A DNA stretch of 64,000 nucleotides from Mycolicibacterium hippocampi (lineage in GTDB: Bacteria; Actinomycetota; Actinomycetes; Mycobacteriales; Mycobacteriaceae): NCBI RefSeq assembly GCF_010723735.1, contig NZ_BLLB01000001.1, positions 1-64,000 of the forward strand, written 5' to 3'. How positions within the stretch are numbered: position 1 is the stretch's first letter; the number at the start of each line of letters is the position of its first letter. The notes beneath the pieces are model-generated. The model ran no database searches. It worked only from the letters and a program-made list of their open reading frames with translations, and had not been told where the DNA came from. Below, one piece after another: positions 16,466 through 24,767 of this stretch. A program made the position numbers and the translations under genes.

Positions 16466-18493
16466 CTACGTGTTGGTGATGGGATTGACGGTAGTCGGTG
16501 GCCCGGAGGAAGGTCCTGGCTCGTCGTCGGGTGGTGGAAACTCCTCGTCGTCGTGCGGCGGCTCCGGGGGTGGTGGAACCTCGTCGAGGTACCGCGCCTC
16601 GGGGAGGTCGGACATCGCAGGCAGAGATGTCGCTGCCCCGCCGAGCCCTCCCGGGGCCTCGCCGGGCAGCTCAAAGGTCGCTGACGGAGACCCGCTGGGA
16701 GCCGGGGCAGAGTGGCGGTTGGCCGGGGCTGTGGCGCGGGCGTTGTCGAAGCCGCTGAGCATGCCCTGGATTCCCCCGCCCGCCGCCGGCGGCGCTGACA
16801 GTGCCGGCTCCCCACCGCCCGCCGGGGCGGGGTGTGCTGCGCCGCCAGGGTCGATACCGCCGGCCGGGGGTTGCTGTGCGCCGGACGCGGAGCCGCCTTC
16901 GCCGCCCGAGCTTGCCCCGTTGCCGCCGGTGGGCACCGGTTCAAAACCTGGCTGAGGTCCGCCGTGGACTTGGCGGGCGTCGGCGGCCTGGGCGTCGAGC
17001 TGGTCCCACGGGGTGGTATCGCCGCGGCTGCGCAGTCGCGATCCCAGTCCCTTGGCCCCGGCCGCGGCGGCACCGCCGACGCCGCCGATCGCGGCGTGCA
17101 TCCCCATGCCAAGGGCGACACTGCCGGCCTGCCGGAACAGGCCGGGTCCGGGGCGTTCGGCCGACAGGTCGGCGCGGATGTAGCGCAGCAGCATCATCGC
17201 CGCGACCGAGACTGCGCCCATCATCAGCACGTGCGCGAACGGGTTGTTGCCGCCCAGTTGTGCGGGGAGCCGGCCGGCGACGATTGACTCCACCGCCAGG
17301 CCCATGACGCTGACGAAGATGATGTAGACCAGGACCTCGATGGCGTGGCGGAAGAACTGCCACACCACAGCGGTAGCGCGACGCTGGGGGGCACCGGGGA
17401 TGGCTCCCAGCCACAGCGTCGGCAGCAGGATCACCGTTGTGTAGATCGCCTTGACCGACACCTTGAGCACTGCCCAGCCCGAGAGCACCATGAAGGCCCC
17501 CAGCAGCAGCGCAACCACAACGAACACCAGGCCGACCCAGATGTTGGTGCCGTCGAGGTGCTGGGCGTAGGACACTGCAGCGGTGTTGCCGCAGGACTGC
17601 ATGGCACGGATCGGTCCATCGGGTGCACCGCGATTGACGGCCGCCGACCAGGCGGCGCCGCATCCACCCACCCGATCGACGACCTGACCGAAGTTCCACA
17701 GCTGCAACGGTTCTCGCACGGTGTGGGTGATGAGGCTGGCGGTCAGCGCGTCGACCTGCCCGCCCGAGCCGACACCGTCGAAGGTGCCGTTATGGCCCGG
17801 AGTGGCGGCCTGTGCGACGCTGAACCCGACCCGGCGGGCGAACTCGAGGAGCCCGCCTTCGCCATACATCAGCCCGGCCGGGTTGGCGAAGATCGCGATC
17901 GACAGCGCCGGCATGGTCAACGCAATGAGGATCATCGTCCAGCCCCGACCGGCTTCGCCGCGGTGAATGGTGACCACTCCGGCGAACACCCCGATTGGGA
18001 TCGCGATCGCCAACAGGCCCAACTGCGTGGTGACGGTGATGACCGCGTTGGTGACTGCGCGGGCGATCTCGCCGATGACGGTGAGCCAGTAGGTGCTCAC
18101 CGTCATCTTCATCAGCCACAGTGCCAACGCGATGATGCCGATGAACAGCCCCGCCTCGGCGGTGAGGATGCTGGCCGAGGTGACGTTGAACGCCATCGTT
18201 TCCATGGCGTGCAGCGTCCAGGCCATCCAGCTATCGGGTGTCCAGCCGATGTCGGGGCCGGCCTGGGTGATCTGCTCGCGAATGGTGGGCAGGCTCAGGT
18301 AGTAGTTGCCCAGCGGCACCCCGTAGGTGTCTTTGAGGCCGGTCCAGTTGAGCACCATCGCGTTGGTCGACGCGCTGGCCGTCGGCGCGGTGACGGTCGC
18401 GAGCAGTGCCAGCGTGTGCAGGACGCCCAGCACCAGTAGCGGACGGCCCGACCGCGGGTGGGTCAGATACCAGTAGTGCAGGCGTGCGGTCAT
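16466..18493 (-). CDS. VirB6/TrbL-like polytopic membrane protein of the T4SS
   Basis: Length is 675 aa from the ATG at 18493, which overlaps the VirB4 stop (ATGA). The frame extends upstream to 18622, but that part lies inside virB4. An N-terminal signal-like hydrophobic segment (LLVLGVLHTLALLATVTAP) is followed by an extracellular stretch with NYYLSLPTIREQITQAG, then about six to seven membrane helices between residues 110 and 480. The C-terminal 200 residues are Gly/Pro-rich and disordered, ending in acidic DDEEFPPPDDEPG. Topology and position after a VirB4 ATPase fit VirB6, the inner-membrane channel subunit of conjugation systems. Sequence similarity alone would be weak. Confidence 0.75.
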   Translation of the reverse strand: MTARLHYWYLTHPRSGRPLLVLGVLHTLALLATVTAPTASASTNAMVLNWTGLKDTYGVPLGNYYLSLPTIREQITQAGPDIGWTPDSWMAWTLHAMETMAFNVTSASILTAEAGLFIGIIALALWLMKMTVSTYWLTVIGEIARAVTNAVITVTTQLGLLAIAIPIGVFAGVVTIHRGEAGRGWTMILIALTMPALSIAIFANPAGLMYGEGGLLEFARRVGFSVAQAATPGHNGTFDGVGSGGQVDALTASLITHTVREPLQLWNFGQVVDRVGGCGAAWSAAVNRGAPDGPIRAMQSCGNTAAVSYAQHLDGTNIWVGLVFVVVALLLGAFMVLSGWAVLKVSVKAIYTTVILLPTLWLGAIPGAPQRRATAVVWQFFRHAIEVLVYIIFVSVMGLAVESIVAGRLPAQLGGNNPFAHVLMMGAVSVAAMMLLRYIRADLSAERPGPGLFRQAGSVALGMGMHAAIGGVGGAAAAGAKGLGSRLRSRGDTTPWDQLDAQAADARQVHGGPQPGFEPVPTGGNGASSGGEGGSASGAQQPPAGGIDPGGAAHPAPAGGGEPALSAPPAAGGGIQGMLSGFDNARATAPANRHSAPAPSGSPSATFELPGEAPGGLGGAATSLPAMSDLPEARYLDEVPPPPEPPHDDEEFPPPDDEPGPSSGPPTTVNPITNT

Positions 18494-21078
18494 GATCGCT
18501 GCGTGGCCTGGCTGCGTTGCCGAGCTCGGTGGGGGTTGGTGTCGAAGCGGGCGGCCAGTGCTGCGGTCGGGGCTGCAAACAGCGCCACCTTGCCGAAGCC
18601 ACCGAACTCGTCGAGGAACCACGCTTCGCCCTCGCGGCCGGGGATCACCTTTCCGTAGCGGTCATCGATCGCATCGTCGCCGTGGTCGACCAGCTGCACG
18701 GGGCTGGTGTTGTTGACGTAGTTGGCCAGCAGCTCCGGGTGGCGGTCCAGGTCGCGGTCACACCACTGCAAGGTTGCTTTGGCGATGTCAGATCGCTTGA
18801 ACCCCAGGCACAGTCGCTGATCTATGAACTCGTCCTCCAGCACGGCGAAGTCTTTGATCGGCTGCTGGCTGATACCGCAGAACCCCGTCCAGGCCTTACG
18901 GCCCTGGCGGATGATCGTGTTCGCGCACTTCTGTCCGCCCGGAGAGTTGGTCCACGCTGCGCACTCCTCGACGACCAACATGTCGGGCTGATCGGGGCGG
19001 CCGAAAAAGATCGACTGCGCCACTTCGGCGCCCAGCCCGTAGAGCGCTTGGGCGGCGCGCTGGCCAGGGGTGGTCTGCTGATGCAGGTGGGCCTGGTATT
19101 CCTCGGTGACCGTGGGCAGCTTGAGTCCGGCGAAATTCCAGATCACGCATTGGGTGGTGGCGATGTCGGGAACGGGCAGAGACTCATCAAACAGTGGCCG
19201 CAGCAGGCGTTGGGCGGCCAGGCCCTCCAACCCGATGAGCAGATCTTCGTCGGCGTCGGTGCGCCGCGCTGTGGGCATGTCGCGGAGATATCTGATCAGC
19301 TGCGCGGTGCTGCCGATGCCGTTGGCCTCGCGTGACTCCGGGGCCAGCAGCCCCCACAGCCGCTGAGCGCCCCGGCTCAATGGCGACAATCCCAATTGCG
19401 GTAGCAAATGGTCGATGGTTCGTTCTGCGGCTTCTTTATAAGGAAAAACCCGCAATCCATCGAGACTGAAATTCATGCGACTGACATCAATGACGACTTT
19501 ATCGTCGAAATCGGCCAACGCTGTTTCGTGTTCGCGGGCGTCGGTGGGATCGAATAAATGCAGACCGGCGCCGAGTTTGAGCCACGAGCGGCTCAAATTC
19601 TTCGTCGCATGCGATTTGCCGCGGCCCGGGGAGCCGCAGATCACCAGATTCGCCGGATTCTCGCGGGCCGGCGCGTTGAGGACATCGAGGAGAACGACGT
19701 CGCGCAGCCCCGGGCTGGTCAGGTTCATCCCCAAAGGGACGCCGGTGTTGTTTCCGAGCTTGCTCGCCAGCAGCGGGACGAACGGCGCAAACCGCTTGGT
19801 GGTGGTCGGGTTGCGGAACTCGTCGAGGGCGGCGCGGCGCTCCCCGCCCGGGGTGAACGCCCGCCACAATGTGGGCTGGCTGCCGCGCCACCGTTTCGAG
19901 CCGATGTTCTGGCCGCGGTAGGTGCGGGCGACGTCGGCGACGGCCCGGTTCACCGTATCCGGGTCACCGGCGGCCGCAGCGATGACGATGGCGGCGTTCA
20001 CACCGCGCTCGGCGCTACCGCGTTTGAGTTCTGAGGCCAGCTCCCGCCCGGAGGCCAGCTTGCGCAGCAGCTCGTCGGAACTCGATGCGTGGCGGCCGCG
20101 CTGGCGGTACTGGTCGCGAATGTTGACGATGACGTTCTCTGCGGTCGACACGGCCACATCCGCACTGGTGAAGGTGATGTTGATCGTCCAGTCCAAGACC
20201 GTGGTCGGTGTCGTGAGGTCATCGAGAACCTTGAACAGTGTCGAGCGCGGCCAGGCAATTCCGTTGTCGGGGAAGCTGTCTAAGGGCAGCAGCGCTTGAT
20301 AGGAGTCCGCAACACCATCGGTGCGATCCCGGAAGGTACGTACGAACACGTCGGCGTCGGTGCGGGCCGCCCGCCAGCGGCGGGCGCGCAGCTGAGCCGC
20401 ACCTGGGTCCAGGTGGACCGGGGTGAACGCCGACCCCGGCAGGGTGGCGTCGGGATTGAACGGTTGTGTCGGCAGCGGCGCATCCCAGGCGCCGCGGCTG
20501 GCGATGTAGTTCCAATGCCACCAGATCTGTTCCACCGTGGCCGGTTTGGGAAAGAACACCGCAGGCAGCGCGGCGACCATCTGGGCGGCCAGGTCACGGT
20601 AGTAGGCGATGGAGGAGTCGGTGTCCTTGTCACGGCCGAGTGCGGCGTCGACCATGCGCCGCCACGTGCCGCTGGGAGTGCGCCCGGCCAGCCCGTAATC
20701 CAGGGGCAGGCTCAGCCAGTAGATACGGCGGCGAGCGCGGTGCCCGGCGATGGTGGGTTCCCAGCTGCGGCAGTGCTGCACCCAGGGCCGCGCCGCCTCG
20801 GACACGCCCTCGGGGGCGGCCGCGCCGGGGCGCAAATCGGGGTGGCTGTACAGCATTTTGCGGACGGTGGCGCGCGGGGCCACCGGGACCGTCAGGCCAC
20901 TGATCGAAGATCCTGACGGCAGCGCACGCCACAGCTCGGCGTGCTCGGCAGCCACCCGGTCCTGCCACTCTTCGGAGAGGAAGATGAACGGCTGTCCGGA
21001 GAGCAGATAGTCGGCGTAGACCCCGTGCGGGGTCAGCCGCAGGTTGCCGATCGCGCGCAGCGGGGCGGGCACAGACAT
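18490..21078 (-). CDS. VirB4-type conjugation ATPase
   Basis: Length is 862 aa. The N-terminal half (about 1-440) is the VirB4/CagE-type region (YADYLLSGQPFIFLSEEWQDRVAAEH, a W-rich stretch near 170). The ATPase has P-loop GSPGRGKSHATKN (about 482-490), VVIDVSRMN, Walker B MLVVEECAAW (about 699), and a GISQQPI motif (Q-rich motif 4) of the HerA/FtsK fold. VirB4 powers assembly of the channel and passage of DNA. The gene is 13 nt downstream of the small VirB3-like gene and overlaps the VirB6-like gene by 4 nt, the usual VirB3-VirB4-VirB6 order. Confidence 0.9.
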   Translation of the reverse strand: MSVPAPLRAIGNLRLTPHGVYADYLLSGQPFIFLSEEWQDRVAAEHAELWRALPSGSSISGLTVPVAPRATVRKMLYSHPDLRPGAAAPEGVSEAARPWVQHCRSWEPTIAGHRARRRIYWLSLPLDYGLAGRTPSGTWRRMVDAALGRDKDTDSSIAYYRDLAAQMVAALPAVFFPKPATVEQIWWHWNYIASRGAWDAPLPTQPFNPDATLPGSAFTPVHLDPGAAQLRARRWRAARTDADVFVRTFRDRTDGVADSYQALLPLDSFPDNGIAWPRSTLFKVLDDLTTPTTVLDWTINITFTSADVAVSTAENVIVNIRDQYRQRGRHASSSDELLRKLASGRELASELKRGSAERGVNAAIVIAAAAGDPDTVNRAVADVARTYRGQNIGSKRWRGSQPTLWRAFTPGGERRAALDEFRNPTTTKRFAPFVPLLASKLGNNTGVPLGMNLTSPGLRDVVLLDVLNAPARENPANLVICGSPGRGKSHATKNLSRSWLKLGAGLHLFDPTDAREHETALADFDDKVVIDVSRMNFSLDGLRVFPYKEAAERTIDHLLPQLGLSPLSRGAQRLWGLLAPESREANGIGSTAQLIRYLRDMPTARRTDADEDLLIGLEGLAAQRLLRPLFDESLPVPDIATTQCVIWNFAGLKLPTVTEEYQAHLHQQTTPGQRAAQALYGLGAEVAQSIFFGRPDQPDMLVVEECAAWTNSPGGQKCANTIIRQGRKAWTGFCGISQQPIKDFAVLEDEFIDQRLCLGFKRSDIAKATLQWCDRDLDRHPELLANYVNNTSPVQLVDHGDDAIDDRYGKVIPGREGEAWFLDEFGGFGKVALFAAPTAALAARFDTNPHRARQRSQATQRS

Positions 21079-21091
21079 GGCAGGACCCTTC

Positions 21092-21439
21092 TTAACGGGG
21101 AGGGCGGTGCGATGAGATGACCTGCGGGCGCAGGTTTTCCCACCACCAGTGGGCGCGGGTGCGCAGCGACGGGCGGGTGGCGGGCAGCTTCGACAGCAGC
21201 CACACCGCAGCCACCGTGATCACCACGCCGAGGATGAGGATGCGGAACGCACTGGCCCCGTTGGTGATGTTGGCCGTCACCAGCGAACCGGTCACCACGA
21301 AGCCCAGCACCGCGGCGATAGCGTCGGGGGCGCGCCATTTCTCCTTGAACGGCAGCGTGAATCCGTCACCGGAGTCGCCCAGATGGATGGGCAGCGAGCG
21401 TTGATCGGAGTAGATCTTGGCCGAGGTGTCGTTGCCCAT
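21092..21439 (-). CDS. small two-helix membrane protein, VirB3/PrgI-like by position
   Basis: Length is 115 aa from the ATG at 21439. After a polar N-terminus (KIYSDQRSLPIHLGDSGDGFTLPFKEKWRAPD) there are two adjacent membrane helices (AIAAVLGFVVTGSLVTA and FRILILGVVITVAAVWLLS), then a basic tail. VirB3 and PrgI proteins have this size and topology and sit directly before VirB4, as here. The upstream gene ends 4 nt before the start. No specific sequence motif is diagnostic, so the call rests on topology and synteny. Confidence 0.6.
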   Translation of the reverse strand: MGNDTSAKIYSDQRSLPIHLGDSGDGFTLPFKEKWRAPDAIAAVLGFVVTGSLVTANITNGASAFRILILGVVITVAAVWLLSKLPATRPSLRTRAHWWWENLRPQVISSHRPPR

Positions 21440-21443
21440 GCGC

Positions 21444-21734
21444 TCAGCGATCCCACACGCTGTCGACGCGGACCGGGTTGCGGATGCCGGAGTCCTCGGC
21501 TTCCTGGGTGAGCGCGGAGGCGATGCCGACCGAGAGCCCGATGAGGACCGCGAACACGATGGCACCGATTTCGGCGGTGATGGCCGCCCCGGAGCCTTCT
21601 TTGAGCTTGCGGATGGCCGATCCGGCGCCGATGACCAGTGCGGCGAGTGCCAAGAAGCCCAGCACCGCCAGGCCGAGCTTGTTGCCGGCCTCAAAAAGGC
21701 CTGACGCCGCGAGTAATTCGGTATTCTCTGCCAT
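21444..21734 (-). CDS. small membrane protein, VirB2/pilin-like candidate
   Basis: Length is 96 aa, with GAAAGG-type RBS upstream of the ATG at 21734. Two hydrophobic helices (LAVLGFLALAALVIGAGSAI and ITAEIGAIVFAVLIGLSVGIA) are separated by a short Lys/Glu loop. This is the layout of VirB2/TrbC pilins and of other small T4SS membrane subunits. There is no clear signal peptide. It lies in the T4SS operon between the VirB8-like and VirB3-like genes. It could equally be another two-helix subunit, so the pilin assignment is tentative. Confidence 0.55.
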   Translation of the reverse strand: MAENTELLAASGLFEAGNKLGLAVLGFLALAALVIGAGSAIRKLKEGSGAAITAEIGAIVFAVLIGLSVGIASALTQEAEDSGIRNPVRVDSVWDR

Positions 21735-21760
21735 ATTCGTCTCGCCTTTCTTGAGGTGCG

Positions 21761-22675
21761 TTAGCTATGTGGTTTGGCTACCGGATCGGCTTCTGATTGA
21801 CCGCCGACCTGTGGCACTAAGTCTATGGCCGCCACCATCCAGGTCCCGCCGCTATTTTCCAGCGTCAGCGGGTACACCAGATTCACTGTGGCAAACTGCG
21901 AGGTTTGGGCGACGACTGTGGCCCGCACATGCAATTGCTCTCCCGGCGCCGGCGCTTCGGGCACGCTGCGACTGGTGGCCGCTGAGGAGACCACCGCGCT
22001 TTGGTAGCCGCCGATCGGGCGCAGGGGGGCACCGGCAACCACGTAGCGATCCAGGCCGTTGGTGGCGGTGAGGTAGGTGCGGATGAATCCGGCCACCACG
22101 GCGAACACCGGGCTTTCGGGTCCTAGAGCGTTGCGGTAGTCGAGCGCGAAATCCGCGCCCGGGCCGGGATCGTTGATCTGGGCCGGGAAGTCCAGAGCGC
22201 GTGGCTGACGGTTCCACAGCGACACCGGCACCTGGTAGAAGGTGCGGGTCGGTTGGGCCGAGGCGTAGGGGCGTTCGTTGACCGAGATGACCGCGGTATA
22301 GAGCTCGGTGTCATCGAGGGTGCCCATCCGCAGCACCGGGCCCACCTGGGGCGCGGTGATCACCGCAGCCGGCGTCGAGGGCAGCGCCAGTCCCTGCTCG
22401 GGCAGGGTGATGAAGCGCGCCAAGCTGTCGCGCTGATTCACCGTCGCCGTGCGCCAGGCCACCACGAAGTCCGAGGCGAACGCGCCGACAACGCTTTGTT
22501 GGTTGCGTTCACGCTGAGCGATCCCGATGAAGTCAGGGCGATCGGGGGCGAAGAACACCTTGCAGCCCGCGGCGGCGCCGAAGACCGCGGCGGCGACCAG
22601 GGCGATGACACCGGCCCGATGGGCGCCACCGCGCCATCGGCGGAGACGCCCTTGCCAGGTTTTCGACAGTGCCAC
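21761..22675 (-). CDS. TcpC/VirB8-like membrane-anchored T4SS protein
   Basis: Length is 304 aa from a GTG at 22675. The basic N-terminus (KTWQGRLRRWRGGAHR) and one membrane helix (AGVIALVAAAVFGAAAG) are followed by a periplasmic-type domain with two NTF2-like repeats (VVGAFASDFVVAWRTA, and FAVVAGFIRTYLTATNGLDRYVVAG). It ends with a beta-rich segment (VRATVVAQTSQFATVNLVYPLTLENSGGTWMVAAID). This is how TcpC, the VirB8-like assembly factor of Gram-positive conjugation systems, is built. It sits in the operon 14 nt after the discoidin-like gene and before the small membrane subunits. Confidence 0.75.
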   Translation of the reverse strand: MALSKTWQGRLRRWRGGAHRAGVIALVAAAVFGAAAGCKVFFAPDRPDFIGIAQRERNQQSVVGAFASDFVVAWRTATVNQRDSLARFITLPEQGLALPSTPAAVITAPQVGPVLRMGTLDDTELYTAVISVNERPYASAQPTRTFYQVPVSLWNRQPRALDFPAQINDPGPGADFALDYRNALGPESPVFAVVAGFIRTYLTATNGLDRYVVAGAPLRPIGGYQSAVVSSAATSRSVPEAPAPGEQLHVRATVVAQTSQFATVNLVYPLTLENSGGTWMVAAIDLVPQVGGQSEADPVAKPHS

Positions 22676-22689
22676 AGTGGTCTCTTTTC

Positions 22690-23808
22690 TTAGGGCTGGT
22701 AACCGAGAAACTTCAATGCGCTCATCGCGAACGTGTTGTCCACGGGGTCGCTGCCGTTGTCGGGCACGGTCAGATCCGGATACGGCTCAGGGTTCTGCGG
22801 TGTTTCCGACAGCGGCCCGCCACCCTCGCCGAGCAGCGATTCCACCAGCCCCGGCTGCGCCTCAGGCAGGGCAGCGGGATCGGTGGCCGGCGGCAACGGT
22901 GAGGCAGGTGGGCGGGAGGTCTGCAAGACCACCACATTGACCCGGGAGGCCAAGACCCGTCGCGGCAGCGCGGCGGTGACCGGGCCGTGGGCGTTCCCGG
23001 TGTCCTGAGTGAAGATGTCAGAGACCACGTTGCCGTTGAGGAAGATGTATTGCAGCCGCGTCACCACCCGATGCTGGAGCCATCGGTCCTGTCCCCCAGG
23101 CGTTTTCGCCACCCATCCCGGCGTGACCTCGACACCGGAGACCATGTAGCTCTTGCCGAAGTCGACAGTGAGGACCTTGCCTTCGAGGGCTTCATCACGT
23201 GAGCCGCGGGCGCACACCCACGCCGAATCGGTGGCGGTGTCGGTCAGCGACTGCGCTGAGGTTGACCCGGCTGCACACGGGGCGCTGGCGGTGAAGGGAA
23301 TGGACTGATCCTGAGGGACGGTCGGGGCGGCGGAGGTAGGAACCGGCTGCGGCTGGGCCACGGGCGCGGCCGCAGCCGCACTGTCCTGACGGGGCGCGGC
23401 AGGTGCATCGGTGTCGCTGAAGGTGACCAGCGCGGCGACGATGGCGCTCACCGCCACGACCAGCCCCACCCCCAGCGCCACGGCAGTGCGTTTGGCGCCC
23501 GCGTCGGCGCGGGCCACCCCGGATTCGTCGCGCTCGGCGGTCAAGGCTGCTGCGGTGTCGAGATGCACGGGCGGCGCCTCGTCAGCGATCCCGGCGCCGG
23601 ACTGCAGCCGCGGATCGGTAGGAGCCTCGGCCGAATCGTCGTACTGCTCAGCTTCGGGCTCATGCTCAGGCTCGGGCTCGGGTTGGGCGGCGTCGAGGTC
23701 GGCCACGCCTGGCTGCATCGTCGCGGCGGTGGGCACCGCGGCCGGGTCGGGCCCGCCCATCAGTTCATCGACCCAGCTCTCATCGGTGATGATCGGGGTA
23801 TCAGCCAC
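22690..23808 (-). CDS. single-pass membrane protein with C-terminal discoidin-like domain
   Basis: Length is 372 aa from a GTG at 23808. Residues 1-105 are acidic and cytosolic. One membrane helix (TAVALGVGLVVAVSAIVAALVTF) lies at about 106-130, then a Pro/Ala linker. Residues about 170-310 resemble the discoidin-like NADase-type glycan-binding fold (SAWVCARGSRDEALEGKVLTVDFGKSYMVSGVEVTPGW, a basic ligand-facing stretch RWLQHRVVTRLQYIF, and VNVVVLQTSRPP). A sugar-binding fold on the outer face of a T4SS could mediate contact with cell wall or recipient, which is inference. It overlaps the upstream gene by 8 nt. Confidence 0.6.
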   Translation of the reverse strand: MADTPIITDESWVDELMGGPDPAAVPTAATMQPGVADLDAAQPEPEPEHEPEAEQYDDSAEAPTDPRLQSGAGIADEAPPVHLDTAAALTAERDESGVARADAGAKRTAVALGVGLVVAVSAIVAALVTFSDTDAPAAPRQDSAAAAAPVAQPQPVPTSAAPTVPQDQSIPFTASAPCAAGSTSAQSLTDTATDSAWVCARGSRDEALEGKVLTVDFGKSYMVSGVEVTPGWVAKTPGGQDRWLQHRVVTRLQYIFLNGNVVSDIFTQDTGNAHGPVTAALPRRVLASRVNVVVLQTSRPPASPLPPATDPAALPEAQPGLVESLLGEGGGPLSETPQNPEPYPDLTVPDNGSDPVDNTFAMSALKFLGYQP

Positions 23809-24157
23809 GGTGCTCGCCCTCCACGTCGGCGTCGATCACGGTGGGCGGAGGCCGCCACGCCACCGGCGCGGGCCCCATCCACACCGGCAACAGCACCCAC
23901 CCGCCGGGGGCCTGCGGCGCCCATCCCACCGGTCGTGGCGGTGCGGTGACAGCGGGGGTCACCCGCCGGGCCGGCGGCAGCGCCGGCATCAGCGGCGGGG
24001 GCGGACGCCGACGAGCCTGCACAGCCTTGGCGACGACCACCGCCACGGCGAGTAGCACCAGAAGCGGGGCGAGTTTGATCACGAGCTGCACCACGGCGAG
24101 AACGGCGACCGCCGCGAGGGCGGCCAGGACGGCAAACAGGGCCAGAAGAATCTTCAT
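23801..24157 (-). CDS. small membrane protein, first gene of the T4SS operon
   Basis: Length is 118 aa. The first 50 residues form one or two hydrophobic helices (ILLALFAVLAALAAVAVLAVVQLVIKLAPLLVLLAVAVVVAKA, split by a Lys). A basic stretch and a Pro/Trp-rich cytosolic tail follow. I do not recognise the family. The ATG at 24157 lies 6 nt after a -10 (TAGGTT, 24169-24164), so the mRNA is probably leaderless. It leads an operon that runs without large gaps to 14352. Confidence 0.6.
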   Translation of the reverse strand: MKILLALFAVLAALAAVAVLAVVQLVIKLAPLLVLLAVAVVVAKAVQARRRPPPPLMPALPPARRVTPAVTAPPRPVGWAPQAPGGWVLLPVWMGPAPVAWRPPPTVIDADVEGEHRG

Positions 24158-24163
24158 GCGGGC

Positions 24164-24205
24164 AACCTAACGTCGGCATATGACATATATCGGGGGTGAA
24201 AATTC
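24164..24205 (-). promoter_or_regulatory. T4SS operon promoter, shared motif (degenerate copy)
   Basis: On the minus strand GAATTTTCACCCCCG is followed by 21 nt, then TAGGTT, then 6 nt to the ATG at 24157. Spacing equals that of the other shared promoters, but the hexamer reads CCCCCG instead of GTGCCG. The A/T tract overlaps that of the divergent promoter at 24198-24239. Confidence 0.6.
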
Positions 24206-24239
24206 GCTGGCCGACTTTGCCAATCGGGTGCGGTAAGTT
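24198..24239 (+). promoter_or_regulatory. divergent promoter of the 24247 regulator, shared motif
   Basis: GAAAATTC (24198-24205), hexamer CTGGCC (24207-24212), 21 nt, then TAAGTT (24234-24239) and 7 nt to the ATG at 24247. It shares its A/T tract with the T4SS operon promoter on the other strand, so one bound protein could control both directions. Confidence 0.6.
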
Positions 24240-24246
24240 GGAAAAT

Positions 24247-24753
24247 ATGACGGTTCCCGCCGACGGCGTTCCCCGGCTTATGCACTTCGTCGACGCCCGG
24301 CTGGCCAAGCTGCGGATGTCGAGGGAAGAAGCCAACCGGCGAGGCTTCCCGAACTTCAGCACGTTGGCCGCGGTGCGCGACCGCGATACCCAGAACACCC
24401 CCCGAGTGCGCACGCTGCTGCGCATCGATCGCACTCTGGGCTGGCAGCCCGGCTCGGCGGCGGTCGTGCTGTTGGGCGGCTATCCGCTGAGCATCACCGC
24501 ACGCGCCACCAAAAACGTGCGGCTCCAGGAGCAGGCCGCGACGCCGCTGACCAAAGACGACATCGCCGATCGGCTGCTCACCCAACTGCACGAGGAAATC
24601 GAGCGCGCGCACGACGACCTGCGCGCGTTCGACGATCGGATCAACCGTCTCTACGCCGCACATGACCGGTTGGCCGAGGAACTGCGCGTTGACCGCAGCC
24701 TGGTCGAGGAGTTCGCCGACCGCGACGTCGCAGCCGAGAGTGTGCAGCGCTGA
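24247..24753 (+). CDS. HTH/XRE-type regulator with C-terminal coiled coil
   Basis: Length is 168 aa. The ATG at 24247 is preferred over the GTG at 24196 because it lies 7 nt after a -10 (TAAGTT), giving a leaderless start. The GTG lies inside the promoter. Residues 10-75 resemble a helix-turn-helix of the phage/plasmid repressor kind (FVDARLAKLRMSREEANRRGFPNFSTLAAVRD, then RVRTLLRIDRTLGWQPGSAAVVLLGG). Residues about 100-150 form a heptad-rich coiled coil (LLTQLHEEIERAHDDLRAFDDRINRLYAAHDRLAEEL). It is transcribed divergently from the T4SS operon with overlapping promoter elements. It is the best positional candidate for the regulator of the shared promoters. Confidence 0.7.
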   Translation: MTVPADGVPRLMHFVDARLAKLRMSREEANRRGFPNFSTLAAVRDRDTQNTPRVRTLLRIDRTLGWQPGSAAVVLLGGYPLSITARATKNVRLQEQAATPLTKDDIADRLLTQLHEEIERAHDDLRAFDDRINRLYAAHDRLAEELRVDRSLVEEFADRDVAAESVQR

Positions 24754-24767
24754 GGCGCCGGCGGCGC

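Noticed and set aside
17345..18439. 364-aa plus-strand frame opposite the VirB6-like gene
   Set aside because: It is rich in His/Asp/Arg from antisense of membrane helices, with no family and no RBS.
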